From Adiantum capillus-veneris (lineage: Eukaryota; Streptophyta; Polypodiopsida; Polypodiales; Pteridaceae), in contig CM043953.1 of assembly GCA_014529385.2 (NCBI GenBank), forward strand, positions 92,620,842 to 92,684,841: a stretch of 64,000 nucleotides of DNA, read 5' to 3'. This document shows positions 31,857 to 45,254 of the stretch, piece after piece (within the stretch, counting starts at the first letter, position 1; every line of letters begins with the position of its first letter). The position numbers were made by a program, and so were the translations under genes. The notes under the pieces were generated by a model. It was not told the DNA's origin. It did not search any database and was given only the letters and a program-made list of their open reading frames with translations.

Positions 31857-34297
31857 TGAAAGACCAAATGATGGACTGGCATGTGGTTCTCCTCCCAACC
31901 TCCCTACTTATAGCCCTTGGCCCTTGCAAGTAGGTCCCCTTAGATCATGCTTGGCCTCGGCTTCTAGCCGTCTGAGACATTCAGTTCCTAGCCCTTGGTC
32001 TGCTACCCAGTCCTACCACTGGCCTCACACCCTTGAGGCTCCACAAGGCCCCCTAAAATTGTCCCAAAAAAGCCCCCCAAATGAAAAAAATATATTATTT
32101 TTATAGATGTGCTCGTCCATTTTTGGCATTTTTTTCCCATTGTTCCATTCAACAGCTCGTTTTAGTAACTTGGGGGCGATTCCCCTTGGAGAGATTTTCC
32201 ATTTCCCCCAATAGCTCATCCCTTCTTCATGATTGAGTCAGGAGCACTAGCGCTAGCTCTAGTGCTCAAACACATTTGTCTAATCCTTCAATTAAAAAGG
32301 GGAGAGGTTGATTGGTCCCCCACCGGGACAACGGGCCTTTACGGGGACTGTCATCACTACTGTTTGTGTTTCCATCATCCATCTTTATAGTGCCCAGCAG
32401 TGCTATCCTGAGCGACCATACACCCAAAACCCCCACAAGCCACCCGACAATGCCGACACAGTGCTGAAGTGTGTCCCCGGGGAGGGGAGGAGAAGGAGCT
32501 CCACGAGAGCCTCTCTCTTGTCTTCTCCTTGAGACACTCCAAATGAGGTAGGCCCTCCTGTACATATACCATGAGGTTTTTGAGAGTGCACTTACATATG
32601 GATATTCCATTGGCCGTGTGGAATCTCTACGGTGCTTTGCACTAAGAAGGCCAAAATTCCCCACATACCTAACCCCTATCAAAACTTTGGTTGGCCATAT
32701 CTTGGGAATTTGAACTCTGATTGGCGATCTATACAATCCGTCAGGGAATTTGCAACACACTCCACTTTCAAACTGCAATAACTCTAACTCCATAGATGCA
32801 ATTGAAGAGCCGTCTAGACCAGCTCAGAGAGCACCTGGCCACATCTTGCTACATACTTCCAGCTCTTGGGAAATTTGAAGTGGCCAACCTGTTCGCCCAT
32901 CATGGCCCCCCTTAGCATAGAAAACCACCCTACACATAGATTTCCATATCTCCTTAGTTGTTGTCCAGCTTCAACCCTACTCTAGCACCCTGGCATGCAC
33001 TTGTAAGAACCCATAACTCTTCTTGTGCCCACTTCTATTGACCATCCTTGGTTGCACCAACGTGTCCTTCTAGCAAAATGGCTAGACAGCATCCAACATT
33101 GATTTCTTATCATTTTTTGTGATATCATAAGTCCAAGTGCATTCCTACCTATAGTAACCTTTACAAAACATGAAAACAATGTTTTCTCATAAAAATCCTG
33201 GACTTTTTCTTGCATAAAATACATGCGTGTCTCAAATACATGTGGCATCATATGCATGTGATACATACATTTAGAAAATTGGACATATTGATGCTCAAAA
33301 TCTTAGCATTGCTATTTACTTATGTAATCCATAATGCAAGTGAAAGTAAGGATTAGCCACATGCATGTTTCATCAAATGGGGGCCATCATGGTAGGTAGT
33401 TACGCTTACTACAGCGTAGGGTAGATAGTCCATACAAATGTACTAGTCTTTGTAGCATGCTACTTTCAAGTTCATTGTTGGGCTTTATGAAGTACATCTT
33501 ATCTTTTCTTTACATCAAAGTTTTCAGCTTGGGAAATATTTGGCTTTTAGAGAGGCTATCAAGGGATGCCTCCTTTTGGGACATGGGCATGGTTGGGAAG
33601 TGTTATATTAGTGGACACGTCCTCTCCAAACACTATGACAAGCTCTAATTGTTTATTGCGCCTTTTACCGTGTTTTGTAGAGAGAGTCCAAAATGAGCAT
33701 GAGAGGGAAGAGCGAGGGAAGGGAGAGGGATTTTTTCATTTAAAATATTACCGCATTTGTTTTCGTGCTGATTACCATGATAGTTGCCTCCGTTATTGCC
33801 GTAAAAATAACTGCATTTATTCTTGAAACCTGCTTTAGTGCCTAAACATTCAAATTTTAGTGTTTCTCTTTGTTTTGGTGTTTCCCTTCCTCTTAATAAA
33901 AATTAAAGAATATTATGTGAAATTTTTGAAATTAAAAAAAATATATGAAAACATGGAACAATACTTAGCTATGAGAATAAACATGACACAACAAAGGGCC
34001 TGCTCCATCCTAAAGTAATGCATGCGGCTCCACGTAAAGCAAGCATTGTCAGAGATGAGAAGCTAAACATGGACAACATCTTTTGTCAAGGCATGGGCAT
34101 GATAGAGTGAAGTGTGTCCACGTTTACGAGACGGTAGCACCTATGTTAGTTTCCTCAAGCTTTATTTTTCATCAATGTGCACATGGTCTACACTTTTGTT
34201 ATCAATTAAACTAATCACTATCACTTGATTAACATAATTTAGCATGCTTCAGTAAATTAGAGAGAGGAAGAGGGGGGGGAGAGACATGAATGGATGA
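31857..34297. other. Possible degenerate LTR or internal DNA, no gene assigned
   Basis: If the primer-binding site is real, the left part is an LTR. A 175-codon minus-strand frame (32793-32266) has no family resemblance that I recognise and may be fortuitous. Poly-purine AGAGGGGGGGGAGAGAC occurs at 34269-34285, just left of the CACTA end. Confidence 0.3.
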
Positions 34298-34374
34298 CAC
34301 TACCAAAAAAATTCATAACTTAAAGTATACAGAATGTTTATGAATCGTCTTCCAAAAGATCCCTAAAAGAAGTG

Positions 34375-34683
34375 TCATCCAAGTCTAAGCCAATGGGATC
34401 CTAAATCAATAAAGAGAGAAAAAGAATTGTCGTTTGTGGATGCGTTGGCATGATCATCTTTGAATTTGTCATCCTCCATCTCATCATCACCATCATCATG
34501 GCAATCATCCTCGCTAAGATTTGCGACCGCCGGACTTGAATCATCGATCTCAGTCTCCCCCTCAATTAAAGTAGGAGGTAGAAGAGGCTCAAAGAGGATG
34601 CAATTTTTTGGGGAGCATTTTCCGGCGAGCGCTTTTAGGAATCCGGCGGTGGAAAATTCCAAAAAGATTCTCTCCCTTCTCAC
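34375..34683 (-). pseudogene. Acidic ORF next to CACTA end (copy 1)
   Basis: 102 codons with an Asp/Glu-rich run (LSEDDCHDDGDDEMEDDKF). Possibly the acidic C-terminus of the CACTA-encoded protein; no domain seen. It is repeated unchanged at 43548-43856. Confidence 0.3.
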
Positions 34684-34864
34684 CTTTGTTCTCTCTCACT
34701 ACCACCCAAGCTTATTCTTCTTCATTGATCAATAATTTTTATCCTTGAGCAATCAGGGTCTATCTCTCCCTCCCTCTATCTCTTTGCAAAGTTTCCTCTC
34801 TCTCTCTCTCTATCCATTCCCCTTTTTCTCTCTCTTCTCCCTCCACCTCCACCCTTCTCTCTCC

Positions 34865-34901
<37 letters not shown>

Positions 34902-34931
34902 AAATCATCTCCACAATTGATCTAAATAGAC

Positions 34932-34964
<33 letters not shown>

Positions 34965-35056
34965 CTGTGTGCGCTTTGATCGTAGCGTGTGCATGCATGT
35001 GTGTGTGTGTGTGTGTGTATAGAGAGATAATGAGGCCAAGGTCGATGATCAAGAGG

Positions 35057-35103
<47 letters not shown>

Positions 35104-35173
35104 AAAGTTGAGAAAAGAAGAAAGAAAGAATCTTTTTGGAATCTGTTCGTCGGATTCCAAAAAAGCGCTCGCC
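34624..35173. repeat. Imperfect inverted repeat enclosing CT, GT and GA tracts (copy 1)
   Basis: Left arm 34624-34673 (GGCGAGCGCTTTTAGGAATCC...) and right arm 35127-35173 (complementary, ...GGATTCCAAAAAAGCGC-type) enclose (CT)15 at 34869-34898, (GT)n at 34938-34964 and 34999-35018, and (GA)21 at 35060-35101. The CT and GA tracts are themselves complementary, so a nested hairpin is possible. Repeated in copy 2. Confidence 0.6.
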
Positions 35174-36079
35174 AACAAATATCCCCTGGTCGGAGATGGT
35201 TGCCACTTCATTAGTGGAAAAATGGTTATGTCCTAAGGTGTTGCAAGAATTACGAGCCAAAGTTTTGGTTGGTGGATTGCTGGGATATAGATGACCTATA
35301 GAAGAGAAAAAGTGAGTAACACTGGTATAATTAATGCTACAAGAAAATAAGAATAAGAAAAGGTAGTCACTCACCTGCTCACAATTGCGTGGAAAAAGTA
35401 AATTGGCATACCTCCCTGGGTGATTCACACTAGATTCCACCATGTAAAGGCCATTCTCATGCCCTCTAGACACATTTTCAAACCACTTGCACTCTAAGAT
35501 GAAGGTAAGAAAGGTTCTAAAATTAACCCTTAGTATCCTTTCAATGTTGAGCGAACAAGAGTGACGACCCTTTGACCACATAGAGTTAAAGGAAAGGCAC
35601 GACAAAATTATAAAAATATATTTTATCAATTACAAAGAAAAAATCAAGAAAAAACTATACAATATGGTTTAGGCATATGAGTACTCTACCTTTGGTATGT
35701 AGCCTTGTTCATACTCCCATTCTTTGTCAATGATGCCTTCTTTGCGCGCTTTTGCTTTGGTCATTCTCTCATGAATCCACTCCGCGCTAATGAGATCTGG
35801 AAAACATGCAAGGTGTCTAGGCATTGGGGGTGCCCTCCTTCCTTTATGTACTTGTTTCCATGTTTCTCTCTCTTGCAAATGCCTTGCCTTTGCCATTCTC
35901 CACAAGTCCACCCACTTGGTCATAACCTTTTTATTGAGAATACAAAAGATGTTGACCACTGGAGATAGATTCATATCCATGTTAGAAAAATTTCCCTTTC
36001 CACTTGGCAAGCGTGAAGTCATCCTTGCATCCGCCTTGTTTGACCACATGTGGGGCATTGAGGGATCAGCTTGTGCCAA

Positions 36080-38310
36080 ATACTCTGAGATGTAAACTAG
36101 TGCCTCTTACATGATCCACCCTTTGTCCATGCATGCCTCTGGTTGAGACCGTAGCCACAAAAAATCTTTGAGAGTCTTTAAAAACCTCTTTAAAAATAAC
36201 ATCCATCATGCGTGCCATCCTGCATGCACTACTCCGCATATAGTGATCTCCTGAACCACATTAACCAAAAGGTGGGTTTGACTAACAAGAACCAATCAAG
36301 GAAATGCAACGTCAATGGCACACACAATTTGTTTTGCAAGTGTTTGAGAAGCACGGATATCATCTATTTCGATTTCCTTGGAGTTCACAAATATACAAGA
36401 AAACACAAAAGAATACACTAGCTACTAGTTGAGGTTTTTGTGTACATTAAAAAGTGTAGTTGAGTAGAGTCTTGTGGTGTACCTTACTAGCTCTCCAAGT
36501 TTAAAAATACCATCCCTCACTTTCTTGTCCTGACATATGTGCATACTCATCGGGCAGAATGAACTACAATGTAAGTTAGAGGAGGGGAAAGTGAGAGAAA
36601 GTCATACACACAAATCATATGTGTCCTAAAAAACAAACGATAGAGAGAATACAGAAAAGGAGTGACCTAAATAATCTTGTGTCAATCATGGGACTTCAAT
36701 CCATACAATTGAACACTTCCACCCTTCTTCGCTTTTGTGAAAGCTCCCTTAAGCGACAACATACATCATGTTGGTGCACCGTGAGCTAATAGATGCAATG
36801 GTACCCTTCACTTTGTCTAATTCTTCTTTGGCTAGCATCCAAAGCACTTTAAGAAGCACAATCTTCCCATCGGGGGAACGGCGTGGAGTAACAGAGGTGG
36901 GGAGACATTTCAAGACTCTCAATTCCTCCATCACCGCCAATGAGTCCTCCTTGCCAATAATGTTGTCCATCAGGTTATGGTCTTCAAGGCTTGGATATGT
37001 GCATGGGATCCAAGAGGTGGTATATTTGTAAGTCCTTCCAATATGGAACCCTTAAAACTATCAAATACCTTGACATACCTTTTGATGGAGTACTCTAAGC
37101 CAGATGGTTCTTGTATTGCTCTTCACAAATAGCTACCCAATTTGCCATCGTGAGCTTTAGAGGCGTCTTCCCATTTGTTGAAGCCTTGTGCTTGCTATGG
37201 CCTTGGGGTAAGAAATAATGGTTGTTTGGATAGATTACCTTGTGCAATGCATTTGGCCTCTCTGTGTAAAGCCCTTGGTGAGACTACCTGGAATAATCCT
37301 TCCAAAGTTCCTTTATATAGCCTCTTGGGCCTCATTCCCTATCCACACTAGCAGCCATCCCCTGGGGCCTACTCCTTGACCGCCGGGCTTTATGCCCTTG
37401 GGATGACATTACTCCCCCCTTGAAGAATCATTTTTTTCCTCGAAAACAAGAGTGGTGATACACTAATGTTTTTCACAGTGGCATCCTTCATGGATCTAGC
37501 TGTTTGCTTGAGTGGAACATGGTTTAGTATGAGCTTCAATAAAACCAAGATTAACATCTTGATTTTCCACATTGTTGTCCATTTTCAACCGTCATGTGTT
37601 ATCGGCTCCTATCCAACGTAGTGCGTAGACTCCATTTAGAATGCATATGAGCATGCTAAATGTAACATTTAATGGTCTAAAAAATTATGTGTAGCGGAAA
37701 TTAGCATGAACATAGTGGGCGTTTCATTAGAATAGATTCCTAATGAGAATTACAAGAGTGCTTGGGTGGAGAGAGCAACAAAAAGCATAACACCTAGTTA
37801 GATAGCATCGACAATACTTTCAAAAGAGAGAGAAATTAAGCTATTGACAACAATTGAGGACCGGATTTGCATGGAGCCGGTCCCCCCTCCAAAAGGCTTT
37901 GTATTATGGTTTCTCCCATCAAGAGAGACATTGTACAATTCAATTCTTTGTGTTCCTTCAAGACTAGCTAGTGCAATGAAGATGAAAGCTTCATGCACTA
38001 AGCAAAACACTTAACAAACACAACTTTAATTATCCCCGTTCTCAGACCCAAGACCTCACACACCTTTGAAGATGGTGAGAGCTAGCAAGGTATGAGAGTA
38101 GATTGAGAGGAAGAAGGAGTATCGTACGAGAAAGATGTACATCTCCTCACATAATCACTCATATTAGCATAGCTTAGCTTAGTAATTAGCTTGGTAGAGG
38201 AGATGAGCATGCATTGAAGCTTGGCTCTTGGTTCGATTTGCATCCACAAGCCAAGAGTGTGTCATTGTAGGCTTCTATCTCACAAGCTTGGAGTAGGTGA
38301 TGAGCTCTCC
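36080..38310. other. Unassigned DNA at the right end of the duplication unit
   Basis: A minus-strand 73-codon frame (36970-36749) and other short frames show no recognised family. CCTTGGGG and TGCCCTTGGGATGACATTACTCC at about 37200-37410 resemble plant LTR-type sequence, but no boundaries are visible. Confidence 0.3.
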
Positions 38311-38649
38311 AAACTCGAGACCAATTCCACGGGATGCGCCACTGATGAGGGCAACAGGATCGTGATATTGATTGAGCTTGGCTTCATTGTTTTCAACCAC
38401 AGTGGCTTCGTCAGGGTTTGAGAAGAGGCTGCAAAAGGAGGCTCTACAGATAGGTGCTCTGTTGGACATGGCGAGCGACACTAAGTGCCTTCCCACTCTC
38501 GCAAGCGTCTTGGTCAGGATGTCAACCATCTCTCGCTTGGGTGCACGTTGAGCTTCCTTGGGACGGAGGAGAGAGGGAGAGTTTACGAGGGAGAGGTTGA
38601 GTGCATGTGAAGCTGTGTGGGAGCGGGCTGCATGGCTAAGGTCAAGCAA
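38275..38649 (-). pseudogene. Chimeric dehydrogenase fragment at the duplication junction
   Basis: Same leader and GASRGIGLEFG as at 29120-29491, but after LEFG the frame crosses the junction at 38311/38310 and ends ELITYSKLVR from unrelated DNA. The chimera was created by the tandem duplication and has no predicted function. Confidence 0.7.
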
Positions 38650-38871
38650 AGGTGCAAGCTCTTAAGTTAGGGTTTCTCCCTCCATCTCGTTGTCAGTGGG
38701 AAGTCATAACCAATGGCTATAGTTCACTATGAGAGAGAGACCGGGCAGCTCATGCAACATGTATCCAAGCGCCAGTCGCAGACGAGGACTGTATAGAGAG
38801 AGAGAGAGAGCAGGGGGGGAAAAAAAGTGGGCTGCATGCCTGCGGGGGTGGATGCCATTGTTGTGTTCGGC

Positions 38872-38876
<5 letters not shown>

Positions 38877-38929
<53 letters not shown>
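38877..38929. repeat. (GA)n microsatellite
   Basis: Copy 2 counterpart of 29721-29763, longer by about five repeats. Confidence 0.95.
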
Positions 38930-38931
<2 letters not shown>

Positions 38932-40144
38932 GGTTGGTGAGCTATGTGTAGAGCGTGAGGGATTCCGGGGTGTGGATGCATGGCCGTGGGTGAGACCTGC
39001 AGCCCACTCAACTTCAAGGTAGCGAGTGGCATTCAGTTTGCATGGCAGCTGTTGAGGTAGAAAAGAAGAGATATTTGCGGCTACTGCATGCGATAGTTGC
39101 TATGTAGTAGTTGGGAGAGGTGGCGACTGCAGTGAGAGAAAATTTGGAGAAGAGAGGAGGGCTAGACGCTCCTGGCCCCACTTCCGCTGTGCGCCACTCA
39201 TGAAAAAGAGTGTATCGGAGTATTGTAGCTACTGCAATATGTACACAACTGTGATAGAGAGAAAAAGAAAACAACTGTAAATGTCTAGGATGGTTGGATG
39301 GCGGCTATGATCATAGAGAGAGTTTATCCTATGGGTTGAATGCACTAACGAGGGGTGGAGAAGAAAAATCTCTTGTTGGTTTGGCCGAAAGAGATAGATG
39401 TGAGCTTGTTAGGTTACGCAAGTAGAGGAGGGATAGTGGGGCATGTAATAGTTGTGTGATGCAATTGCATGTTGTTTAAGCGATGGGTGTCGTAGAAAAG
39501 CATCAAAGGAGTTGCTAGGCAACTGCAACCACGGCTGTGCGATTTTCCAGCCGAGGATGAGGAGGCATCAAAATAAACGGCTAAGCGTGTTCGAGGCGTC
39601 AAACTATGCTCTCAAGAAGCCCATGCCCAAGGCAGGTCATTGCTCTACTTCCAAGGCATGCTTCATCTACTGCCGTTTTCAATGCTCTTGAAAGCCGTAA
39701 CTTGAAGCTATTGCCGTTGTCTTCATAAGCTGTGGAAAGTGACAATAAAATACAAACTGGCCAGCATCCGTTGCCATTTGACGACAATGGATCTGAGCTA
39801 CGTGCAAAAGACGTCGACAATGATCACACCCGACATTGCACTCAGTTCGCAGCACTGCAAATCTTTTTAATAGTCCGCAAAATTCCTCTCTCTCCAATAT
39901 TCTCGTATAATTTAGTTTAATACATTCTATTATTATGTTTAACAATCGTAATTTTACCAGTGATGACGATAAAGAAGAAATTATCTTTAATTTCAAAGAT
40001 CACCAACTGTATCATGCAATCAACACCAAATATTGCAAGCTAAAGAAACTAACAACAGCTACAAGCATGACAAAATAAAACACTTAGCTACTAGTGCTCG
40101 TCAAATTCTTAGATCTTGGAGCGTATCCTTTGCTCTGATACCAC

Positions 40145-40642
40145 TGCTACATTCAAAGGCGTGGAGTTCCCTGCAAAATACCCAAAATAGCATACTACAA
40201 ACCATAAAAACAGACTAATCGACATACTTGGCAACCACATAGACGCATAATCGGGAGATACATGAAGAGAGAGAGAGAGAGAGACAGAGTGCGAGAGAGA
40301 GCAATAGGGAGCGTACAGACGCACCTCCTAGAATGGAGTGCTATGCCGGCACGGGGAGAGAGAAGAGAGGAGAGGTGAGAAGAATAACACAGACACTAGG
40401 CGCAATCTCCCCCCGTGCAAGAGTGCCCATTTCCCTCTTGCACGTATTTGTTTTGTAGATTTCTTGAATGGTCAAATTGGTTACAAACTGTCCGGCCGGT
40501 CATAAATGGCCAAACTCATAAAAGAGCCCTTGAATAATAAAATGTACATGATATACAAATCCATTCGCATAGGCCAATCTTGGTCTAGTCTTTTCCATCT
40601 ATCAGCTGCAACAATAAATAATAAAATGTCAATTCTATAATA
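40145..40642 (-). repeat. LTR 3 duplicate with primer-binding site
   Basis: Copy of 30979-31476 inside the second duplication unit, with the same primer-binding site just left of it (40143-40132) and GCATT at 40643-40647. It has no downstream partner of its own and is a by-product of the segmental duplication. Confidence 0.75.
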
Positions 40643-43470
40643 GCATTAACCTACACCCTTCTCACCTTTTCTCACCATGGCCACCACAAGCTCCTGCACG
40701 ATGCACTCAAGAGACCGCAAATCTCTACCCTTGCCCCCGCTGTGCATCCAATGAGCCTGAGCATGATCCAATCAATGTAGGTCAACACATGCAAAGGTGA
40801 GTATCCACGATTACCGCGAGCTCCTTCATGGCCCAAGTGCCTTCTCCCAAACGGTTGCACCCAAAACCCTCTTCACGGCTTTGCCTTCAAGGGGCCATGC
40901 CCATAGCTTCCATGAGCTCCAAGCCTGCTAAGAGAGAGAGAGAGAGAAGACATGCAACAAACCATGCAAGGCCATCTTTCCCCCTCCTCCATAGCTCTCC
41001 TCCCCTTGAGCTCTGATACCGCTGAAAGACCAAATGATGGACTGGCATGTGGTTCTCCTCCCAACCTCGCTCCCTACTTATAGCCCTTGGCCCTTGCAAG
41101 TAGGTCCCCTTAGATCATGCTTGGCCTCGGCTTCTAGCCGTCTGAGACATTCAGTTCCTAGCCCTTGGTCTGCTACCCAGTCCTACCACTGGCCTCACAC
41201 CCTTGAGGCTCCACAAGGCCCCCTAAAATTGTCCCAAAAAAGCCCCCCAAATGAAAAAAATATATTATTTTTATAGATGTGCTCGTCCATTTTTGGCATT
41301 TTTTTCCCATTGTTCCATTCAACAGCTCGTTTTAGTAACTTGGGGGCGATTCCCCTTGGAGAGATTTTCCATTTCCCCCAATAGCTCATCCCTTCTTCAT
41401 GATTGAGTCAGGAGCACTAGCGCTAGCTCTAGTGCTCAAACACATTTGTCTAATCCTTCAATTAAAAAGGGGAGAGGTTGATTGGTCCCCCACCGGGACA
41501 ACGGGCCTTTACGGGGACTGTCATCACTACTGTTTGTGTTTCCATCATCCATCTTTATAGTGCCCAGCAGTGCTATCCTGAGCGACCATACACCCAAAAC
41601 CCCCACAAGCCACCCGACAATGCCGACACAGTGCTGAAGTGTGTCCCCGGGGAGGGGAGGAGAAGGAGCTCCACGAGAGCCTCTCTCTTGTCTTCTCCTT
41701 GAGACACTCCAAATGAGGTAGGCCCTCCTGTACATATACCATGAGGTTTTTGAGAGTGCACTTACATATGGATATTCCATTGGCCGTGTGGAATCTCTAC
41801 GGTGCTTTGCACTAAGAAGGCCAAAATTCCCCACATACCTAACCCCTATCAAAACTTTGGTTGGCCATATCTTGGGAATTTGAACTCTGATTGGCGATCT
41901 ATACAATCCGTCAGGGAATTTGCAACACACTCCACTTTCAAACTGCAATAACTCTAACTCCATAGATGCAATTGAAGAGCCGTCTAGACCAGCTCAGAGA
42001 GCACCTGGCCACATCTTGCTACATACTTCCAGCTCTTGGGAAATTTGAAGTGGCCAACCTGTTCGCCCATCATGGCCCCCCTTAGCATAGAAAACCACCC
42101 TACACATAGATTTCCATATCTCCTTAGTTGTTGTCCAGCTTCAACCCTACTCTAGCACCCTGGCATGCACTTGTAAGAACCCATAACTCTTCTTGTGCCC
42201 ACTTCTATTGACCATCCTTGGTTGCACCAACGTGTCCTTCTAGCAAAATGGCTAGACAGCATCCAACATTGATTTCTTATCATTTTTTGTGATATCATAA
42301 GTCCAAGTGCATTCCTACCTATAGTAACCTTTACAAAACATGAAAACAATGTTTTCTCATAAAAATCCTGGACTTTTTCTTGCATAAAATACATGCGTGT
42401 CTCAAATACATGTGGCATCATATGCATGTGATACCTATACATTTAGAAAATTGGACATATTGATGCTCAAAATCTTAGCATTGCTATTTACTTATGTAAT
42501 CCATAATGCAAGTGAAAGTAAGGATTAGCCACATGCATGTTTCATCAAATGGGGGCCATCATGGTAGGTAGTTACGCTTACTACAGCGTAGGGTAGATAG
42601 TCCATACAAATGTACTAGTCTTTGTAGCATGCTACTTTCAAGTTCATTGTTGGGCTTTATGAAGTACATCTTATCTTTTCTTTACATCAAAGTTTTCAGC
42701 TTGGGAAATATTTGGCTTTTAGAGAGGCTATCAAGGGATGCCTCCTTTTGGGACATGGGCATGGTTGGGAAGTGTTATATTAGTGGACACGTCCTCTCCA
42801 AACACTATGACAAGCTCTAATTGTTTATTGCGCCTTTTACCGTGTTTTGTAGAGAGAGTCCAAAATGAGCATGAGAGGGAAGAGCGAGGGAAGGGAGAGG
42901 GATTTTTTCATTTAAAATATTACCGCATTTGTTTTCGTGCTGATTACCATGATAGTTGCCTCCGTTATTGCCGTAAAAATAACTGCATTTATTCTTGAAA
43001 CCTGCTTTAGTGCCTAAACATTCAAATTTTAGTGTTTCTCTTTGTTTTGGTGTTTCCCTTCCTCTTAATAAAAATTAAAGAATATTATGTGAAATTTTTG
43101 AAATTAAAAAAAATATATGAAAACATGGAACAATACTTAGCTATGAGAATAAACATGACACAACAAAGGGCCTGCTCCATCCTAAAGTAATGCATGCGGC
43201 TCCACGTAAAGCAAGCATTGTCAGAGATGAGAAGCTAAACATGGACAACATCTTTTGTCAAGGCATGGGCATGATAGAGTGAAGTGTGTCCACGTTTACG
43301 AGACGGTAGCACCTATGTTAGTTTCCTCAAGCTTTATTTTTCATCAATGTGCACATGGTCTACACTTTTGTTATCAATTAAACTAATCACTATCACTTGA
43401 TTAACATAATTTAGCATGCTTCAGTAAATTAGAGAGAGGAAGAGGGGGGGGGAGAGACATGAATGGATGA

Positions 43471-44037
43471 CACTACCAAAAAAATTCATAACTTAAAGTA
43501 TACAGAATGTTTATGAATCGTCTTCCAAAAGATCCCTAAAAGAAGTGTCATCCAAGTCTAAGCCAATGGGATCCTAAATCAATAAAGAGAGAAAAAGAAT
43601 TGTCGTTTGTGGATGCGTTGGCATGATCATCTTTGAATTTGTCATCCTCCATCTCATCATCACCATCATCATGGCAATCATCCTCGCTAAGATTTGCGAC
43701 CGCCGGACTTGAATCATCGATCTCAGTCTCCCCCTCAATTAAAGTAGGAGGTAGAAGAGGCTCAAAGAGGATGCAATTTTTTGGGGAGCATTTTCCGGCG
43801 AGCGCTTTTAGGAATCCGGCGGTGGAAAATTCCAAAAAGATTCTCTCCCTTCTCACCTTTGTTCTCTCTCACTACCACCCAAGCTTATTCTTCTTCATTG
43901 ATCAATAATTTTTATCCTTGAGCAATCAGGGTCTATCTCTCCCTCCCTCTATCTCTTTGCAAAGTTTCCTCTCTCTCTCTCTCTATCCATTCCCCTTTTT
44001 CTCTCTCTTCTCCCTCCACCTCCACCCTTCTCTCTCC

Positions 44038-44072
<35 letters not shown>

Positions 44073-44102
44073 AAATCATCTCCACAATTGATCTAAATAG
44101 AC

Positions 44103-44135
<33 letters not shown>

Positions 44136-44227
44136 CTGTGTGCGCTTTGATCGTAGCGTGTGCATGCATGTGTGTGTGTGTGTGTGTGTATAGAGAGATA
44201 ATGAGGCCAAGGTCGATGATCAAGAGG

Positions 44228-44278
<51 letters not shown>

Positions 44279-45254
44279 AAAGTTGAGAAAAGAAGAAAGA
44301 AAGAATCTTTTTGGAATCTGTTCGTCGGATTCCAAAAAAGCGCTCGCCAACAAATATCCCCTGGTCGGAGATGGTTGCCACTTCATTAGTGGAAAAATGG
44401 TTATGTCCTAAGGTGTTGCAAGAATTACGAGCCAAAGTTTTGGTTGGTGGATTGCTGGGATATAGATGACCTATAGAAGAGAAAAAGTGAGTAACACTGG
44501 TATAATTAATGCTACAAGAAAATAAGAATAAGAAAAGGTAGTCACTCACCTGCTCACAATTGCGTGGAAAAAGTAAATTGGCATACCTCCCTGGGTGATT
44601 CACACTAGATTCCACCATGTAAAGGCCATTCTCATGCCCTCTAGACACATTTTCAAACCACTTGCACTCTAAGATGAAGGTAAGAAAGGTTCTAAAATTA
44701 ACCCTTAGTATCCTTTCAATGTTGAGCGAACAAGAGTGACGACCCTTTGACCACATAGAGTTAAAGGAAAGGCACGACAAAATTATAAAAATATATTTTA
44801 TCAATTACAAAGAAAAAATCAAGAAAAAACTATACAATATGGTTTAGGCATATGAGTACTCTACCTTTGGTATGTAGCCTTGTTCATACTCCCATTCTTT
44901 GTCAATGATGCCTTCTTTGCGCGCTTTTGCTTTGGTCATTCTCTCATGAATCCACTCCGCGCTAATGAGATCTGGAAAACATGCAAGGTGTCTAGGCATT
45001 GGGGGTGCCCTCCTTCCTTTATGTACTTGTTTCCATGTTTCTCTCTCTTGCAAATGCCTTGCCTTTGCCATTCTCCACAAGTCCACCCACTTGGTCATAA
45101 CCTTTTTATTGAGAATACAAAAGATGTTGACCACTGGAGATAGATTCATATCCATGTTAGAAAAATTTCCCTTTCCACTTGGCAAGCGTGAAGTCATCCT
45201 TGCATCCGCCTTGTTTGACCACATGTGGGGCATTGAGGGATCAGCTTGTGCCAA
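43471..45254 (-). mobile_element. CACTA transposon remnant, copy 2
   Basis: Duplicate of 34298-36079: CACTACCAAAAAAATTCAT end, DUF4216-like exon with the same intron, and the 136-codon frame at 45254-44844. No independent information beyond the first copy. Confidence 0.45.
43797..44348. repeat. Inverted repeat enclosing CT, GT and GA tracts (copy 2)
   Basis: Duplicate of 34624-35173. The GA tract (44232-44276) and CT tract differ slightly in length from copy 1. Confidence 0.6.

Larger units (their letters stand above)
34298..36079 (-). mobile_element. CACTA (En/Spm-type) transposon remnant, copy 1
   Basis: The left end CACTACCAAAAAAATTCAT at 34298 matches a CACTA terminal repeat, with subterminal GTCATCC/CTTCCA-type repeats. 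Minus-strand coding remnants include 36079-35669 (136 codons, unassigned) and an exon at about 35629-35375 reading ILECKWFEN...LYMVESSVNHPGRYANLLFPRNCEQ, then a 79-bp intron (donor CAG/GTGAGT at 35374, acceptor CTATAG at 35297-35296) and VIYIPAIHQPKLWLVI. This C-x-W-F then E-Q-V-x-Y pattern resembles the DUF4216 region found with CACTA TNP2 transposases. The right terminal repeat was not found, so the element is incomplete. Confidence 0.45.
29153..38310. repeat. 9.16-kb tandem duplication, copy 1
   Basis: 9158 bp nearly identical to 38311-47485. The left edge lies within the dehydrogenase fragment (AAACTCGAGACC), the right edge at GATGAGCTCTCC. Two bases, CC, are shared at the junction. Contents: end of internal region 2, LTR 3, a possible second LTR region, a CACTA remnant and unassigned DNA. 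Confidence 0.9.

Noticed and set aside
32266-32793. 175-codon minus-strand ORF as a host gene (and its duplicate at 41436-41963)
   Set aside because: No recognisable motif, next to a possible primer-binding site in LTR-like DNA; an open frame of this length can occur by chance, and both copies are identical only because of the segmental duplication.
34922-35629. 235-codon minus-strand ORF as one protein
   Set aside because: The C-terminal third is translation of (GA)n and (GT)n tracts (SLSL..., HTHT...); the meaningful part ends at a splice donor at 35374.
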